A DNA stretch of 64,000 nt from contig CATNEN010000041.1 of NCBI GenBank assembly GCA_950097015.1, positions 2,087,501 through 2,151,500 on the forward strand, given 5' to 3'. This document shows, piece by piece, positions 21,510 through 34,700 of the stretch (within the stretch, counting starts at the first letter, position 1; each line of letters starts with the position of its first letter). The notes beneath the pieces are model-generated. The model saw only the letters and a list, made by a program, of their open reading frames with translations, was not told the DNA's origin and did no database searches. This DNA comes from Macrostomum hystrix. Its lineage: Eukaryota; Platyhelminthes; Macrostomidae. Position numbers and translations under genes: made by a program.

Positions 21510-24042
21510 AATGGCAAATTGGTATAACACTGGCTGAGTCTGCAACCCACTGGGGACAAATATTAATGCGACTGAGCGGTCACAGTATGAAAGATGCGAC
21601 CAACCAGATGAAACAGCCAATAGAAAACAGCCAATAAACATTTAGTGAGTGACTAGTCAACGACAACTTACTGATAGCAATAACTTGAGTCTAGTGTCAG
21701 ATCTAAGAATTTTCAATGAGAATAACTAAAGGTTATAAAGATACAAGTAATATGCCCCACTTGGCTGCAATATTAATATAGAAATGGTGCCATATCCCTA
21801 ATATGGAGTCATGGCTTACCCCTCTTAGCTTACTCTTGTGGGGCATGGTGGCTATATTCATAAGCAAGCCACAACCCTAGAAACATAATGGCTCTATTAT
21901 TGAATTGTGGCAGTTATTGCTTAGGGATCATGAAAGGTGGGAAATTGTACTATTAAATGAAGTTTCTGTTTATTTTTAATGTTTATACCTAGTAAATAAA
22001 ATGAGAAGTCAATTCTTTAGTAACCCCCATTGTAATAAATATTGAAAACCTATGGAAATTCATGTTAAACTTAAATGCAAATTATTTTACTATACTTTAG
22101 CATTGCATACATAAAAAATTCTGACATATTCATAAAGTTGTTTGTTGATTCTAGCTTTTTTGTTATTTTCTAGCCTATGACTTGCTGTGCACTTAATTTT
22201 TCTGTAGCAATAGACATGAGTGCAGACATCTGCAGTAATGACAGGCACACTGCATGCTTTGCACACTTTACAAACTCCTTTAGCTTTACAAATGTGCACC
22301 AGATGCTATATGCAAATTGTCAACTTTTTTCTATATGGTCAGTAACCAGCTTGTCCTGATTGGCAGCCATATAAATGTACTTATATATTCAGATCCAACA
22401 TACATGTATCTTCATACATATTTATCCATACATACATGCATTTTACATACAAATTTTTGTCATTGATTGATGACTATAGGTGGTGTATACTATAGCTAGT
22501 CAATATTATACATATTCTGATTTCTTTAAAAGTGCAGGTCTACCATGGCACACACAATTTTATCTAACTTTTGTCTTTATCAATTATTTAAATTATAGTA
22601 CATTCAATAGATAAAGTTTTATAAGTACTGTGCTCCAAGTTCCAACATTATGGACATGGCCTACTAAAGCAATAAATATCCCAAATATAAATAATAAATA
22701 GTTAGCTATAGCAAGCTAGCTATTCCTTTTATCTAGTTCATTGACATTGTCATTTGTCTAGGCAATCAAATATATTTATAGTCTTAATACGAGCTTCAGA
22801 GAAAAAAATTGATGCTTGTATTTTTCTGCTAAAAGGAAATAGCTATTAATCATATTAGTAATGTCATGTTATGGCTATCTTAAAGTTTTGCAGGCTTAAA
22901 TATTTTTTCACTACTTAATACTTGATACTTAATACTCATTAAAATGTTAAACTTTAAATAAAGTACAATTTAAAGAGAAAAAATTAATTAAATATTTGAA
23001 ACTTACAAGATAGTCATATTATTACTTGGCAAAGCTAGCTATATAAAATTTAAATTAAAAAGGTATAGACAACTTCCAATTTTAATGAAGAAATTCATAA
23101 CATTTTATGGTAGGGTATATTTAGACCATGGTATTGTTTCACTAGATATGCAATCTAAATAAATTAGCTATTTAACCAAAAGGCAAAATGTATAAGATTT
23201 ATTCCAATATTCCATTGATAGCAAGGCATTATGGTTATGTGCTAGCCATTACCATGCAGTAAAGTTAGCCGTATTTACCATGCAGTAAAATGTTGTCAAT
23301 GTTAGCAAGGCCCTAGTCTGGCCTGCCACCTAGCCTAAGCCATTATTATGATATATGTTATGTCATTTACTTTAAAAGTGCAATCACACAAAATTAAAAA
23401 AGATGCAGCACTACACAACTAGACTTTTATATGGTGTCTTACATGTCTAAACTAGCTATATATTTTAAACTGAAGTTTATCACCTAAATGTAACCAGTGG
23501 AAGGAAAAGTGGTGTGAAATAGTTAAGTATGCATTGCATTTAATTATAAAATATAATAAGTCAAATAAAAATCAAACGTGAACCTTGAATAGTTAGTATC
23601 TAGTTACATAGTCCGATAGTCTGATCTAGATATTCTTTTAGTGTGGCTCTAGTGTAGACGCCAAGAAAAAATTAAGCACATTGAAGCAAGACAAATTTGG
23701 GAGCAAATCTAGTAACGACATTTATTTTAAGTTGTGTGGATTAAGCGCAGGTTAGTAAAAGTACAATTTTCTAAATAAGATTCAGCAACATTGCATAAAA
23801 TTGTCATTAAAATTGTACTTTATCCACTCACTTTTTGTTATTTTCTCTTTCTTCATATGAACTCTTCATTTGTGCACGATTTTAAAGCAACTGCTGCATT
23901 TAGCGAAAAAAAAGTCATTGAACAAAATTGCATCTATTGCACTACGATAGGACTGAATTACATTAGTTACTCTTCGATCAGCTTCTTTGCTCTGCATCAA
24001 ATGCTAGCCTTATAAAACCTGATTACAATATACCATTCCACA
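21510..24042. other. AT-rich divergent spacer between VKR and laminin alpha
   Basis: About 2.5 kb between two start codons facing apart, with no tandem array and no coding signal on either strand. It must hold the promoters of both genes. A TATAAAA lies at 24011-24017, about 26 to 32 nt upstream of the laminin ATG. Nothing else specific could be read. Confidence 0.5.
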
Positions 24043-25751
24043 ATGGAGCTTCTGGTAAAGCTTCTTTGTCTACTTTTCGTTTTATTTCCCAGCTTATTTG
24101 GTAAGTTAGTTTTTTTATTTTAATATTTCACATTTTTTTAGTTTAAAATACGAGAACAAATAAATTTCACTTCAAACAATCTATCATGCACATGGCTTAT
24201 ACTAAAAATGGGCAAGTGTTTTTTATGGACAAGCACATTGTCCTTCGTGTTTTTATGGGTGCGTATATTAATTTATATTATGTTGGTCATCTTTGCAGCA
24301 ATTGAACATGCTTTAAAGTACAAAACAAAAAGGCTTGTTTAAGCAGAGCTGATTGGCTTTATTAGATTTATCAAACGACCTATGCATACGTTTAAAGCCA
24401 AGAGCAAAACACAAGAAGCACATTATGCGATTGTTTATAATCCATACCATTTTTCTTCGATGCATGCAGGTTCTTAACATAATTAAGAATTTCGTATTTA
24501 ACTCTTTTCTATGATGCTTTAACTACTCTTTTTTGCATCGAAATACATCACGTTTCAATCCTTTTTACAGCAGTCTCAAGCCTGGATGCGTCATCGTTTG
24601 AAAGCGTCGACATTTCCAATCTGGCAAAGGGCAAGCTGATAGAAGCTAATGCCACCTGCGGCGAGGGTCTTCCGGAGGGCGAACAATACTGCAGGCTTGC
24701 TAACCACGTCCGTGGCATATCACAGGGAGAAACCCACTGCAAAACCTGCCGAGAAAACGATCACAAGGCCTATCTAGTGATCGATCCGGATGAGCAAGAC
24801 ACCTGGTGGCAGAGCCCATCCCTAGCTAGAGGATCGCAGTTCCATTACGTGACGCTAACGCTTGACCTGAAGCAGGTCTATCGCGTCTCATACATTTCCA
24901 TTAAGTCCGCCTTCAGCCCTCTGCCCGGCAACTGGATCCTGGAGCGCTCCATTGATGGCGCCACATTCACCCCGTGGATGTACTTTGTCCTGGACGCCAA
25001 GTACTGCAGGGAAGCCTACGGCATGCGGCACGTGGACCAGCGGACCTACAGGTTCACCGAGGACGATGAGGTGATCTGCACCAGCGCCTACGACAAGGCC
25101 AGCGACGGCAAGATTGAAACGGCCGAGCTGAATGTGCCGCTGTCCAAAAACCGGCCCGGCAGCATTCAGAGGCCCGGCGAAGATACCGCGGCATTCATCT
25201 CGAGGAGCAATATTCTGACCGTGAGAGGCTGGGTGGTTGCGGCTAAACTTTCCGGGTGACGAGAATCGGCGAATTGCGCGATAAAGCGAAAATTCTCGAG
25301 CCCTCGTTGATCATTGCGGCTGAAGCTACTTCCCAAGTCAATTAGAGGCCCATAAACTAATTTGCGAGATGCGTATTTCCATGCACAGGAATTCTGAAAA
25401 AGAATGAATTTGGTTTTTTCAATACTGGTTGAAAGTGGCAGCGTGCATCGACCGCCTTGCAGACTTAGCGGGGCGGGAGGAGATAAGGAACTGCGGAGAG
25501 TCCCAATCTAGATCGCAAAGTATCCGAATAATCTGGACTGAGTTTCGCAGCACACTTCAGTGTATCCGCGCAGCCAGGCTTAACTGGCCGCCAACCCCAT
25601 ACCCGGCCTCCCATTTCAGCAATTCACCATCGCGCGCTACATTCGATTCAGGTTCCAGAAAATTGCGACATTTTATGGCGACAAGATGATTGCCGCAACT
25701 GCTGGCGAGGACTACGGCAAGACGGAGGCGGACGCCACCACGCTGAACCGG
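24043..25751 (+). CDS. Laminin alpha exons 1-3: signal peptide and LN domain
   Basis: Exon 1 encodes the signal MELLVKLLCLLFVLFPSLF. Exons 2-3 encode the LN polymerisation domain (residues ~35-285), with CRLANHVRG, DTWWQSPSLARG, YVTLTLDLKQVYRVSYI, GNWILERSIDG, YCREAYG, DDEVICTS and IARYIRFRFQKI. These match laminin alpha LN domains position by position. The start ATG begins a good signal peptide and no earlier in-frame ATG is linked to it. Confidence 0.92.
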
Positions 25752-28700
25752 GTCAGTGGCCGCTCCCTAGGGATTAAGATTGCTTCAATCTCCCAATTGC
25801 TACCTGGGGGCACTGTCTCGGCGCAAGTTAGCACGGGGGGGGGGCTGCGTGGCATTTTTGGGCTTCGATCCGAGCCGCCGAGAGCCAGGTCAGGGAGGTT
25901 GCAGAGGGCAGCCCGGCCTAGGCGAGCCGGCGATAAGGCGCGGTGGGGCGGCCCCCTCCCCCGGATCCGCGCCGCATCGCGCGGAATGCCTGGGCTCGCA
26001 AATTCTTCTTTCTCTGAAAGACAGCCGGCAACAGCAGCCATTCTCCGGACCAAATCCTGTTGCGAGATTTATTGACGCGTGATGAGCAACTCCCTAAATG
26101 CTCCCTGCTTCTGAAACGCCCCCGCACCCGCCCTCTCGCTTCAGCTGTACTACTCCATCAAGAACATCGAAGTCGGCGGCTCGTGCGTCTGCTTCGGCCA
26201 CTCCAACCGATGCCCGTGGATCAAGGACGAGAACAAGGTGAAGTGCGAGTGCTCGCACAACACCGAGGGCGACTCGTGCGAGCGCTGCGAGCCGATGTTC
26301 AACCAGCTGAGGTGGCAGGCCGGCAAGCCGTGCGTCCGCTGCCAGTGCCACGGCAAGGCAGACAGTTGCGTCTTCAACCAGACTGTGGCCAACGAGGCCG
26401 GCAGCAAGGACTTCGAGGGCAAGCACCTCGGCGGCGGTGTCTGCCAGAACTGCCGCGCCAACACCACCGGCGTGAACTGCGAGCTCTGTTTGCCCGGCTT
26501 CTATCGGGTCGCCTCGCCCTTCGCCGACCGGCCCTGCATGCCGTGCAGCTGCGACAGCGAGACCACGGAGCAGTGCCACCAGGAGTCGGTGCCGGAGCGG
26601 AACATCACGGCCGGCGAGTGCAAGTGCCGGGCCGGCTTCACCGGCGAGAACTGCGCGGCCTGCGCCCTCGGCTACCAGCGCGTCCGGGGCCAGTGCGTGC
26701 CGTGCCCCTGCTCACTGGCCGGCAGTGAGCCAGGCAGAGCCTACAGCTGCAACCCGCCCTGCAACTGCAAGGTGGGCATATTTAGGGATTCGATTAACAA
26801 TGCTTAAACATCTGCTTCACTTCAGTTAGTATCCCTGTATCGGTCTCGTCGCTGACTCATTGAATCGCCTACGCAGCATTGCCGTCATTGCTGATGCCAA
26901 ATGTATTGCTAGTACTCCAGCCAGCATCACCGCGCATGCTGTGCATCGCGTCTGACCTCTAACACGCTCTTATTCCCACTTACACTGCCCGGTGCGAACA
27001 GCCCCCGCAAATGTGCTGGCTTCCCCACTGCCAGTCAAGCCGCTACTTAGCGCCCTGCCGCTGCAGCCCACGAGGTCGCACCGTAGTGACCTGGCCAACA
27101 CTCACCCCAGACCGTCTTCGTCTTACTTTGTCCCAGACTTCTCCTTGCCATCTCTGGCACCATTTTGGGATTAGTAAATTAGGGGAGGAACAAAACGCTG
27201 GCGGACTGAAAATAGAGACAAGCCTGGTGAGTGGACCTCGGAGTGGCGACTGATAAAGTCGCAACCGTGCACACTGCGGGCTGAAGCGGTTAAGAGGCAC
27301 CGGTTTTTAAAGCGGATCCTGCACCCGCACTGTCCCTGCGGCCCGCAGCCGCTTTGATAGTCTTTCCCCAGCCCCCTCTCCCGCCTCCCCTCTACCAGTC
27401 AAGATGCCGATGCAAGATTCTGGGCGACATCTCCCTGTCGCCGCAGACCTTTTTAGGAGCGCCCACCCCGGTGCTTGCGCGCCACAGAGCGCACACGTGG
27501 CTGGTGACAGGGCAACCTGCCTACCTGCCTGCTGCGGGGGGGCTCCGGGACTCTGAGTCACGCGCCAGCAGTGACAGAAAGCTGGCGGACCTCCCAGACC
27601 GCTGCGGGCAGCGGCGGGGAGGCCTTAATTGGGCGGCCCAAAGTAGAAAATCTGGTAACGCGTCGGTGAGTGAACCGCAGCCGCTTCCTCATTACGTAAC
27701 TTACGGAGCCCGCTATTGCTGCTTTTGAAGCATTTGTTTCGCGCGCCAGCAAAAGCAGACGTTCCGCTTCATTTATTTCTAAGGAAGAATTCGGAGTGCA
27801 TGTGTGTGTGCGTGTTTCTGGGCGGCATGGCAACCAGCTGCGCAGCTTCCCGCCGCCGGTGCCCCAATCGCTTTTTGTAGCGAATTTCTCGGTAAAAGGA
27901 ACCGTATTCTCCGTATTTCGGTATCAAGGAGTCAGAAGGCGAGGAGGGAGCGGAGGGCTGGATGGCTGTGGCTAATGGGTACAAGCAAAGCGTCATTCAT
28001 TCCCGCAAACTTCCTGGGAAACTAGCGCTTTAATTGCATCCCCTCCATAAGAAGCACGGCTTTTGTTAGTCAATAATCTGCCACTAACAATTGCTTTCTG
28101 GATAATGTCTGCTTGCCAGGCCATCCGCTGCCTGACTCTGAAACAGCCGCTGACTCACTCTGAACCATCCGCTGACTCACCCTGAACCATCCACTGACTC
28201 ACTCTGAACCATCCGCTGACTCACTCTGAACCAGCCGCTGCCTGACTCTGAACCATCCGCTGACTCACTCTGAACCATCCACTGACTCACCCTGAACCAG
28301 CCGCTGACTCACTCTGAACGAGCCGCTGACTCACTCTGAACGAGCCGCTGACTCACTCTGAACGAGCCGCTGACTCACTCTGAACCAGCCGCTGACTCAC
28401 TCTGAACGAGCCGCTGACTCACTCTGAACCATCCACTGACTCACTCTGAACCATTCGCTGCCTGACTCTGAACGAGCCGCTGACTCACTCTGAACGAGCC
28501 GCTGACTCACTCTGAACCAGCCGCTGACTCACTCTGAACGAGCCGCTGACTCACTCTGAACGAGCCGCCCTCCCACCATCCCGCAGGCCAAGGTGGAGCG
28601 CCTCGGCACCTGCGACCGGTGCATGCGTGGCTTCTACAACCTGCAGGCGGCCAACCCACAGGGCTGCAGTCCCTGCTTCTGCTTCGGAGTCGATGCTGAC

Positions 28701-31700
28701 TGCAGCTCCGCCCGCGGCGTCATCTCATCATTCAGCAAGGCGCAGAACTGGATCATCCAGACGACCAACGGCAGCACCTACACGCCGCACAGGAGCAACT
28801 TCGACTACCCGGTGGTTGACCAGGAGTACATGGCGCTGAAACTGCCCGGCCTGACCATTGATCAGACCTATTACTGGCGAGCACCTGAAGAGTACCTTCG
28901 AGACCTCCACACAGCCTATGGTGGCGAGATTGTCCTTGTCATTGGCTTCGAGGACACGTCCGCTGAGCCAATCTTTGTTCCCGACCAGCCGCTCGTGCGG
29001 ATCGAGTCCAGCCTTCCCGGCGGCGCCTCTCTCACCTACTATGTGAGCCTGTCGCAGACTCTGCGATCGGACGGTCAGTCGGCGATCCTGCGGCTGCCCC
29101 TGGTGGCCAGCGACCCCAATGGACCGCGGATTCCGGAGAACGGGCACTGGATGAGCGAACGGGGCTTGATGGTGCGTTAGGCCTCACTAAGCCCCAAATT
29201 TCTTGATGTGTCGAAATAACGACTGTCTCATGACTTGCCCGCCCTCTCACCTATCGCTCAGGCAACCGAAGCCGAGCTGCGGTCCCGCCTGGTGACGGCC
29301 ACTAGCGTACAGGTGCTGGCCAAGTACAGCGTGCACCAGAAGCGGGCGGAGCTGCGCCAGCTGGGCATCCCGGTGCTGCTGGCGGACCCATCGGCTCCGG
29401 AGAGCACGCGGGTTGAGAATTGCACCTGCCGTGGCGTCGGCTATTCGGGCCTGTCCTGCGAGGCCTGCCAGCCAGGTTTCCGGCGGGTTGCCAACCAGTT
29501 GCTTGGTGGTTTCTGCGCCAGGTGCGACTGCAATGGTCAAAGTGACGCGTGCGACGCATTCACCGGCGCCTGCATCGGCTGCTCCAACAACACCGAGGGC
29601 GAGCGCTGCGAGCGCTGTCGGCCCGGTTTCTATGGCAACCCCCCCGCCGGCGTGCCCTGCCGACGCTGCGAGTGTCCGAGCTCGGAGTGGCAGTTTGCCA
29701 GCACCTGCCAGCTCAGCCAGGCGAACCGCGACAGCTTCGTCTGCGAGAACTGCGCGCCCGGCCACATGGGCGACCGCTGCGAAAAGTGCCGGTTTGGTTT
29801 CTATGGCAACCCGATCGCGGGCATCGCCTGCCGGCCCTGCAACTGCAGCGGCAATTCGGCACCCGGAGTTCTGGACGCCTGCGACACATTGACCGGGCAG
29901 TGCAAGGCCTGCAGCTTCAACTCCACTGGCAGGCATTGCGAGGCCTGCCAGCCGGGCTTCTATGGCCGAGCGGCTGACCGCGGCTGTCAACCCTGCGGCT
30001 GCTTCGGGCCCGGCTCCCAGGATGCTGACTGCCATCCCAGCACCGGGATTTGCAGGTGTGCTGGGCTTTTGGCTTCTGTTGGAGTCCAACCACAGTTTGG
30101 GACCCCAGTCCCATCAGTTTCACTGACAAACCCCAGTCCTTCCCTGCTAAACAGTCCAGTACTTCCCTGCTAAACAGTCCAGTACTTCCCTGCTAAACAG
30201 TCCAGCCCTTTCCTGCTAAACAGTCCAGCCCTTCCCTGCTAAACAGTCCAGTCCTTCCCTGCTAAGCAGTCCAGTACTTCCCTGCTAAACAGTCCAGTCC
30301 TTCCCTGCTAAACAGTCCAGCCCTTCCCTGCTAAACAGTCCAGTACTTCCCTGCTAAACAGTCCAGTACTTCCCTGCTAAACAGTCCAGTACTTCCCTGC
30401 TAAACAGTCCAGTACTTCCCTGCTAAACAGTCCAGCCCTTTCCTGCTAAACAGTCCAGCCCTTCCCTGCTAAACAGTCCAGTCCTTCCCTGCTAAGCAGT
30501 CCAGTACTTCCCTGCTAAACAGTCCAGCCCTTCCCTGCTAAACAGTCCAGCCCTTCCCTGCTAAACAGTCCAGCCCTTTCCTGCTAAACAGTCCAGCCCT
30601 TCCCTGCTAAACAGTCCAGTCCTTTCCTGCTAAACAGTCCAGCCCTTCCCTGCTAAGCAGTCCAGCCCTTCAGTCCTGTCTGCTAGGCCAGGTGCGGCTG
30701 CCTAGTCAGGCAGGTGTAGTACAAGCCGGTGAAGTCTAAAATTAGCCGAGCCGGGGGACTAACAAGTGGGGGTTGCTGTCTTGGTTAGCAGGTAAAAGTG
30801 CCAGCAGCTGATTATTAGTTATTGAAGGAGCCGGACCCTGGGACCCAGACGCAGAGAGCGAAACAGAATTCCACAACAATGCAGTCCCCTCTGTGCTAAG
30901 ATTCCGCTGCATCTGCATCTGATTTCTGCCAGTCCCGAATGCACCCCGCAATATCCCGGATGCTGCTAACCCAGCAGTCAAGACAGCGGCCGGCCGGCTG
31001 CGGACCTGCGGATCGCCAACGAAAGAAAACGAGGGGCAGATTTGGGCGATTTCACTCGCTCGCCGATCCCTCCTCAACCCCCTAATTAATTACCCCACCG
31101 AAGAAAGAAAGGAAGAAGCAGAGTGGGAGGTGGACGGAAGCCACCGTGCGCTGCCGACACAGCCTCAGTGCGGGCGGATCCCGCCGCGGCCAAGTTTTCC
31201 CACCTGGCGGCGCAAAGCTATGAAAAACTGCCCCGCGTCCGGGATGAAATGGATCGACATTCACCCCCCCCCCCCCCTAGTGAATGAACTGAGCGAATAA
31301 CTGCTGCCCGGCGGCTTTGGGTGTTCTGAACAGACAGGGAGAACTCTTATGCGAAACCCTGCCTTTTGATGGCCCTGCTGAACCCTCCCTTCAAAACCCG
31401 CCCTGCTGAACCCTCCCTTCAAAACCCGCCCTGCTGAACCCTCCCTTCAAAACCCGCCCTGCTGAACCCACCCTTCAAAACCCGCCCTGCTGAACCCTCC
31501 CTTCAAAACCCACCCTGCTGAACCCACCCTTCAAAACCCGCCCTGCTGAACCCTCCCTTCAAAACCCGCCCTGCTGAACCCACCCTTCAAAACCCGCCCT
31601 GCTCAACCCTCCCTTCAAAACCCGCCCTGCTCAACCCTCCCTTCAAAACCCGCCCTGCTGAACCCACCCTTCAAAACCCGCCCTGCTGAACCCTCCCTTC

Positions 31701-34700
31701 AAAACCCGCCCTGCTCAACCCTCCCTTCAAAACCCGCCCTGCTGAACCCACCCTTCAAAACCCGCCCTGCTGAACCCTCCCTTCAAAACCCGCCCTGCTG
31801 AACCCACCCTTCAAAACCCGCCCTGCTGAACCCTCCCTTCAAAACCCGCCCTGCTCAACCCTCCCTTCAAAACCCGCCCTGCTCAACCCTCCCTTCAAAA
31901 CCCGCCCTGCTGAACCCACCCTTCAAAACCCGCCCTGCTGAACCCACCCTTCAAAACCCGCCCTGCTGAACCCTCCCTTCAAAACCCGCCCTGCTGAACC
32001 CTCCCTTCAAAACCCGCACTGCTGAACCCACCCTTCAAAACCCGCCCTGCTCAACCCTCCCTTCAAAACCCGCACTGCTGAACCCTCTCTTCATAACCCG
32101 CCCTGCTGAACCCTCCCTTCAAAACCCGCACTGCTGAACCCCCTCTTCATAACCCGCCCTGCTGAACCCTCCCTTCATAACCCACCCTGCTAAACTCTTT
32201 CTTAGGGGTTCGGTGGCAGAGCGGTTAACGCGTTTGCCACTCGCACCACAGTCCCTAGGTTCGATTCCACGGCGAGGCCACATTTATTTGGGGCGCAGCC
32301 GCGGAGAGAAGGCTTGGGGGCTTGTCGTGCAATTTACGCCCTTGAGGGCCAACCTCCAAGGCACAGTTCGAGTGCACACTGCCTGACGATGAGAAAGTCA
32401 GGGCAGATGTACACACCTGTGTGAGCGTATGCCTGCGTACGGTATCTGTGTGCGTGTGTGCTCAGGAGTCAGCGAAATGGGCAGAATTGCCTCCTCGCTG
32501 GCTGCGGGTCAAGTGTCACCAAACTATGTGTCATTGCCCGCAGCCCTCCTGCAATTATTATTAAACTCTTTCTTCAAAACCTGCACTAAAAAAACAACCT
32601 AAAAACCCCAACAAAGCCCGCTCCACACAACTGTTACCCCAACCCGCCGCAGATGCCTCCCCAATTTCGTTGGGGCCAAGTGCGGCGCCTGCCAGGCGGG
32701 ACGCGGCAACCTGACCGCAGGCTGCCCGCCCTGCCGCTGCCACCCGGCCGGCAGCAAAAGCTCGCAGTGCGACCCGCTGACGGGGCTGTGCGCCTGCCTG
32801 CCCGGAGTGGCCCCGCCGCACTGTGAGGCCTGCCAGCCCAACCACCACAGCATGCAGGAATCCGTCGGCTGCTACAAGTGCGACTGCAGCGTCAACGGCA
32901 TTTTGCCCTGCGACCAGAAGACCGGAGCCTGCATCTGCGGCCCCCGCCAGCAGGGCAGGAACTGCGACTGCAAGCCCGGCCACTTCTGGAACGCCGAGCG
33001 GACCGACTGTCTGCCCTGCGCCTGCAGCTCCGTTGGCAGCTATGGAGGCGAGAGCTGCAACCTGCTCACCGGCCAGTGCAGCTGCAAGCCCGGCGTGGGC
33101 GGCCGCGCCTGCGACTCCTGCCTGGACAACTTCTGGGGACTGGGCAGCTCTGGCTGCACAGGTGAGGGAACAATACGGCTGGATACAAATTCTGGCAATT
33201 AACGCATGAATGAAACTCCCCCACGGCCCGACCTACCCGACCTGCTCATCCAACCCTACCTACCCAACCTACCTAACCTACCCGACCGATCCGACCTACT
33301 CGACCTACCCGACCTAACCAAGCTACGCAACGTACGCGAACTACCCCACCTGCCCAGCCTAACCGGTCTAACATGTCTAAACGACCTACGCAACCTACCC
33401 GACGTGACCTATCCAGCCTACTACCGAGCCTACCAAACCTAACACCCGAGCAATCTATCGAGGCTCATTTATGAATATCGTTGCTGTTCGCAATTGTTTA
33501 ATAAAGCAAGTTTGCTTGACAGTAAACCCTACAAGCTAATGGTATTTATCTTGAGTTCAAGGTCGACAGATAGCTGCCGAAATTATGAACTCGTATCACC
33601 GCACAATGAACAAGGGCCACTCAGTGATAGGGAAGCCAGAACTAAGGCCATTCACAACTGGCCTGCCTCAGAGAGATTGCACTCATGCTGCGTGTCTATT
33701 GTGGGCCAGAAGACCTGGCTGTGGTGGCTGATAAGGCCCAGTGACTCCTGCGGAACTCAAACAGAACAGCTTGATCGGTTAGCACCGGCTGCCGCCTCAA
33801 AGGCAGTTCTTGGCCCCTCAACCCCCCCAAAGCCAGCAGCAGCGGCACCAGAAATCTGCTCAGGATTGTGCATTCATTCAGTTGGGTCATTTAGTTAGGT
33901 CATGTAGTGAGTGTTCATTTAGTTCATTCAGTTGGGTCATTTAGTTAGGTCATTTAGTTAGGTCATTTAGTTAGGTCATGTAGTGAGTGTTCATTTAGTT
34001 CATTCAGTTGGGTCTTTTAGTTAGATCATGTAGTGAGTGTTCATTTAGTTCATTCAGTTGGGTCTTTTAGTTAGATCATGTAGTGAGTGTTCATTTAGTT
34101 CATTCAGTTGGGTCATTTAGTTAGATCATGTAGTGAGTGTTCATTTAGTTCATTCAGTTGGGTCATTTAGTTAGATCATGTAGTGAGTGTTCATTTAGTT
34201 CATTCAGTTGGGTCATTTAGTTAGATCATGTAGTGAGTGTTCATTTAGTTCATTCAGTTGGGTCATTTAGTTAGATCATGTAGTGAGTGTTTATTTAGTT
34301 CATTCAGATAGGTCATTCATTTAAGTCATTAAGTTAGGTCATTTATAATATACGAGTAGTTAGGTCGTTCAGTTAGGTCAATATTTTTCGCTTTTCAGTC
34401 AGGTAATTTAGTCATCCAGGTATTTGTAAAGCAGCAACGATAAAAGAACAAGCAGAGATCGGCTTTCTTCAGCACAACTGACCACAATGGCCAAGGTGGC
34501 CTATGCATTGCAAGCGCGAGACGACTCGGAGTGGCGTCTGCGCACAAAAAAGGAAAAAAAAATTGGCCCGAGCTGCTTCAGTTGTGAGGCAGAATTGCAG
34601 TTTCACTGCAAAAGTGCAGGCAAAGCAGGGGCGATATTGATTGGAGCCAGGCGGTCCTCCGCAGCCGCCCGCGGGTGTCGGCCAGATAAGGAATCGGAGC

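Noticed and set aside
28728-29147. Open frames antisense to laminin exons (also at 29247-30089, 32561-32983, 37905-38729)
   Set aside because: GC-rich coding exons leave antisense frames open; composition and position mirror laminin codons, with no family match.
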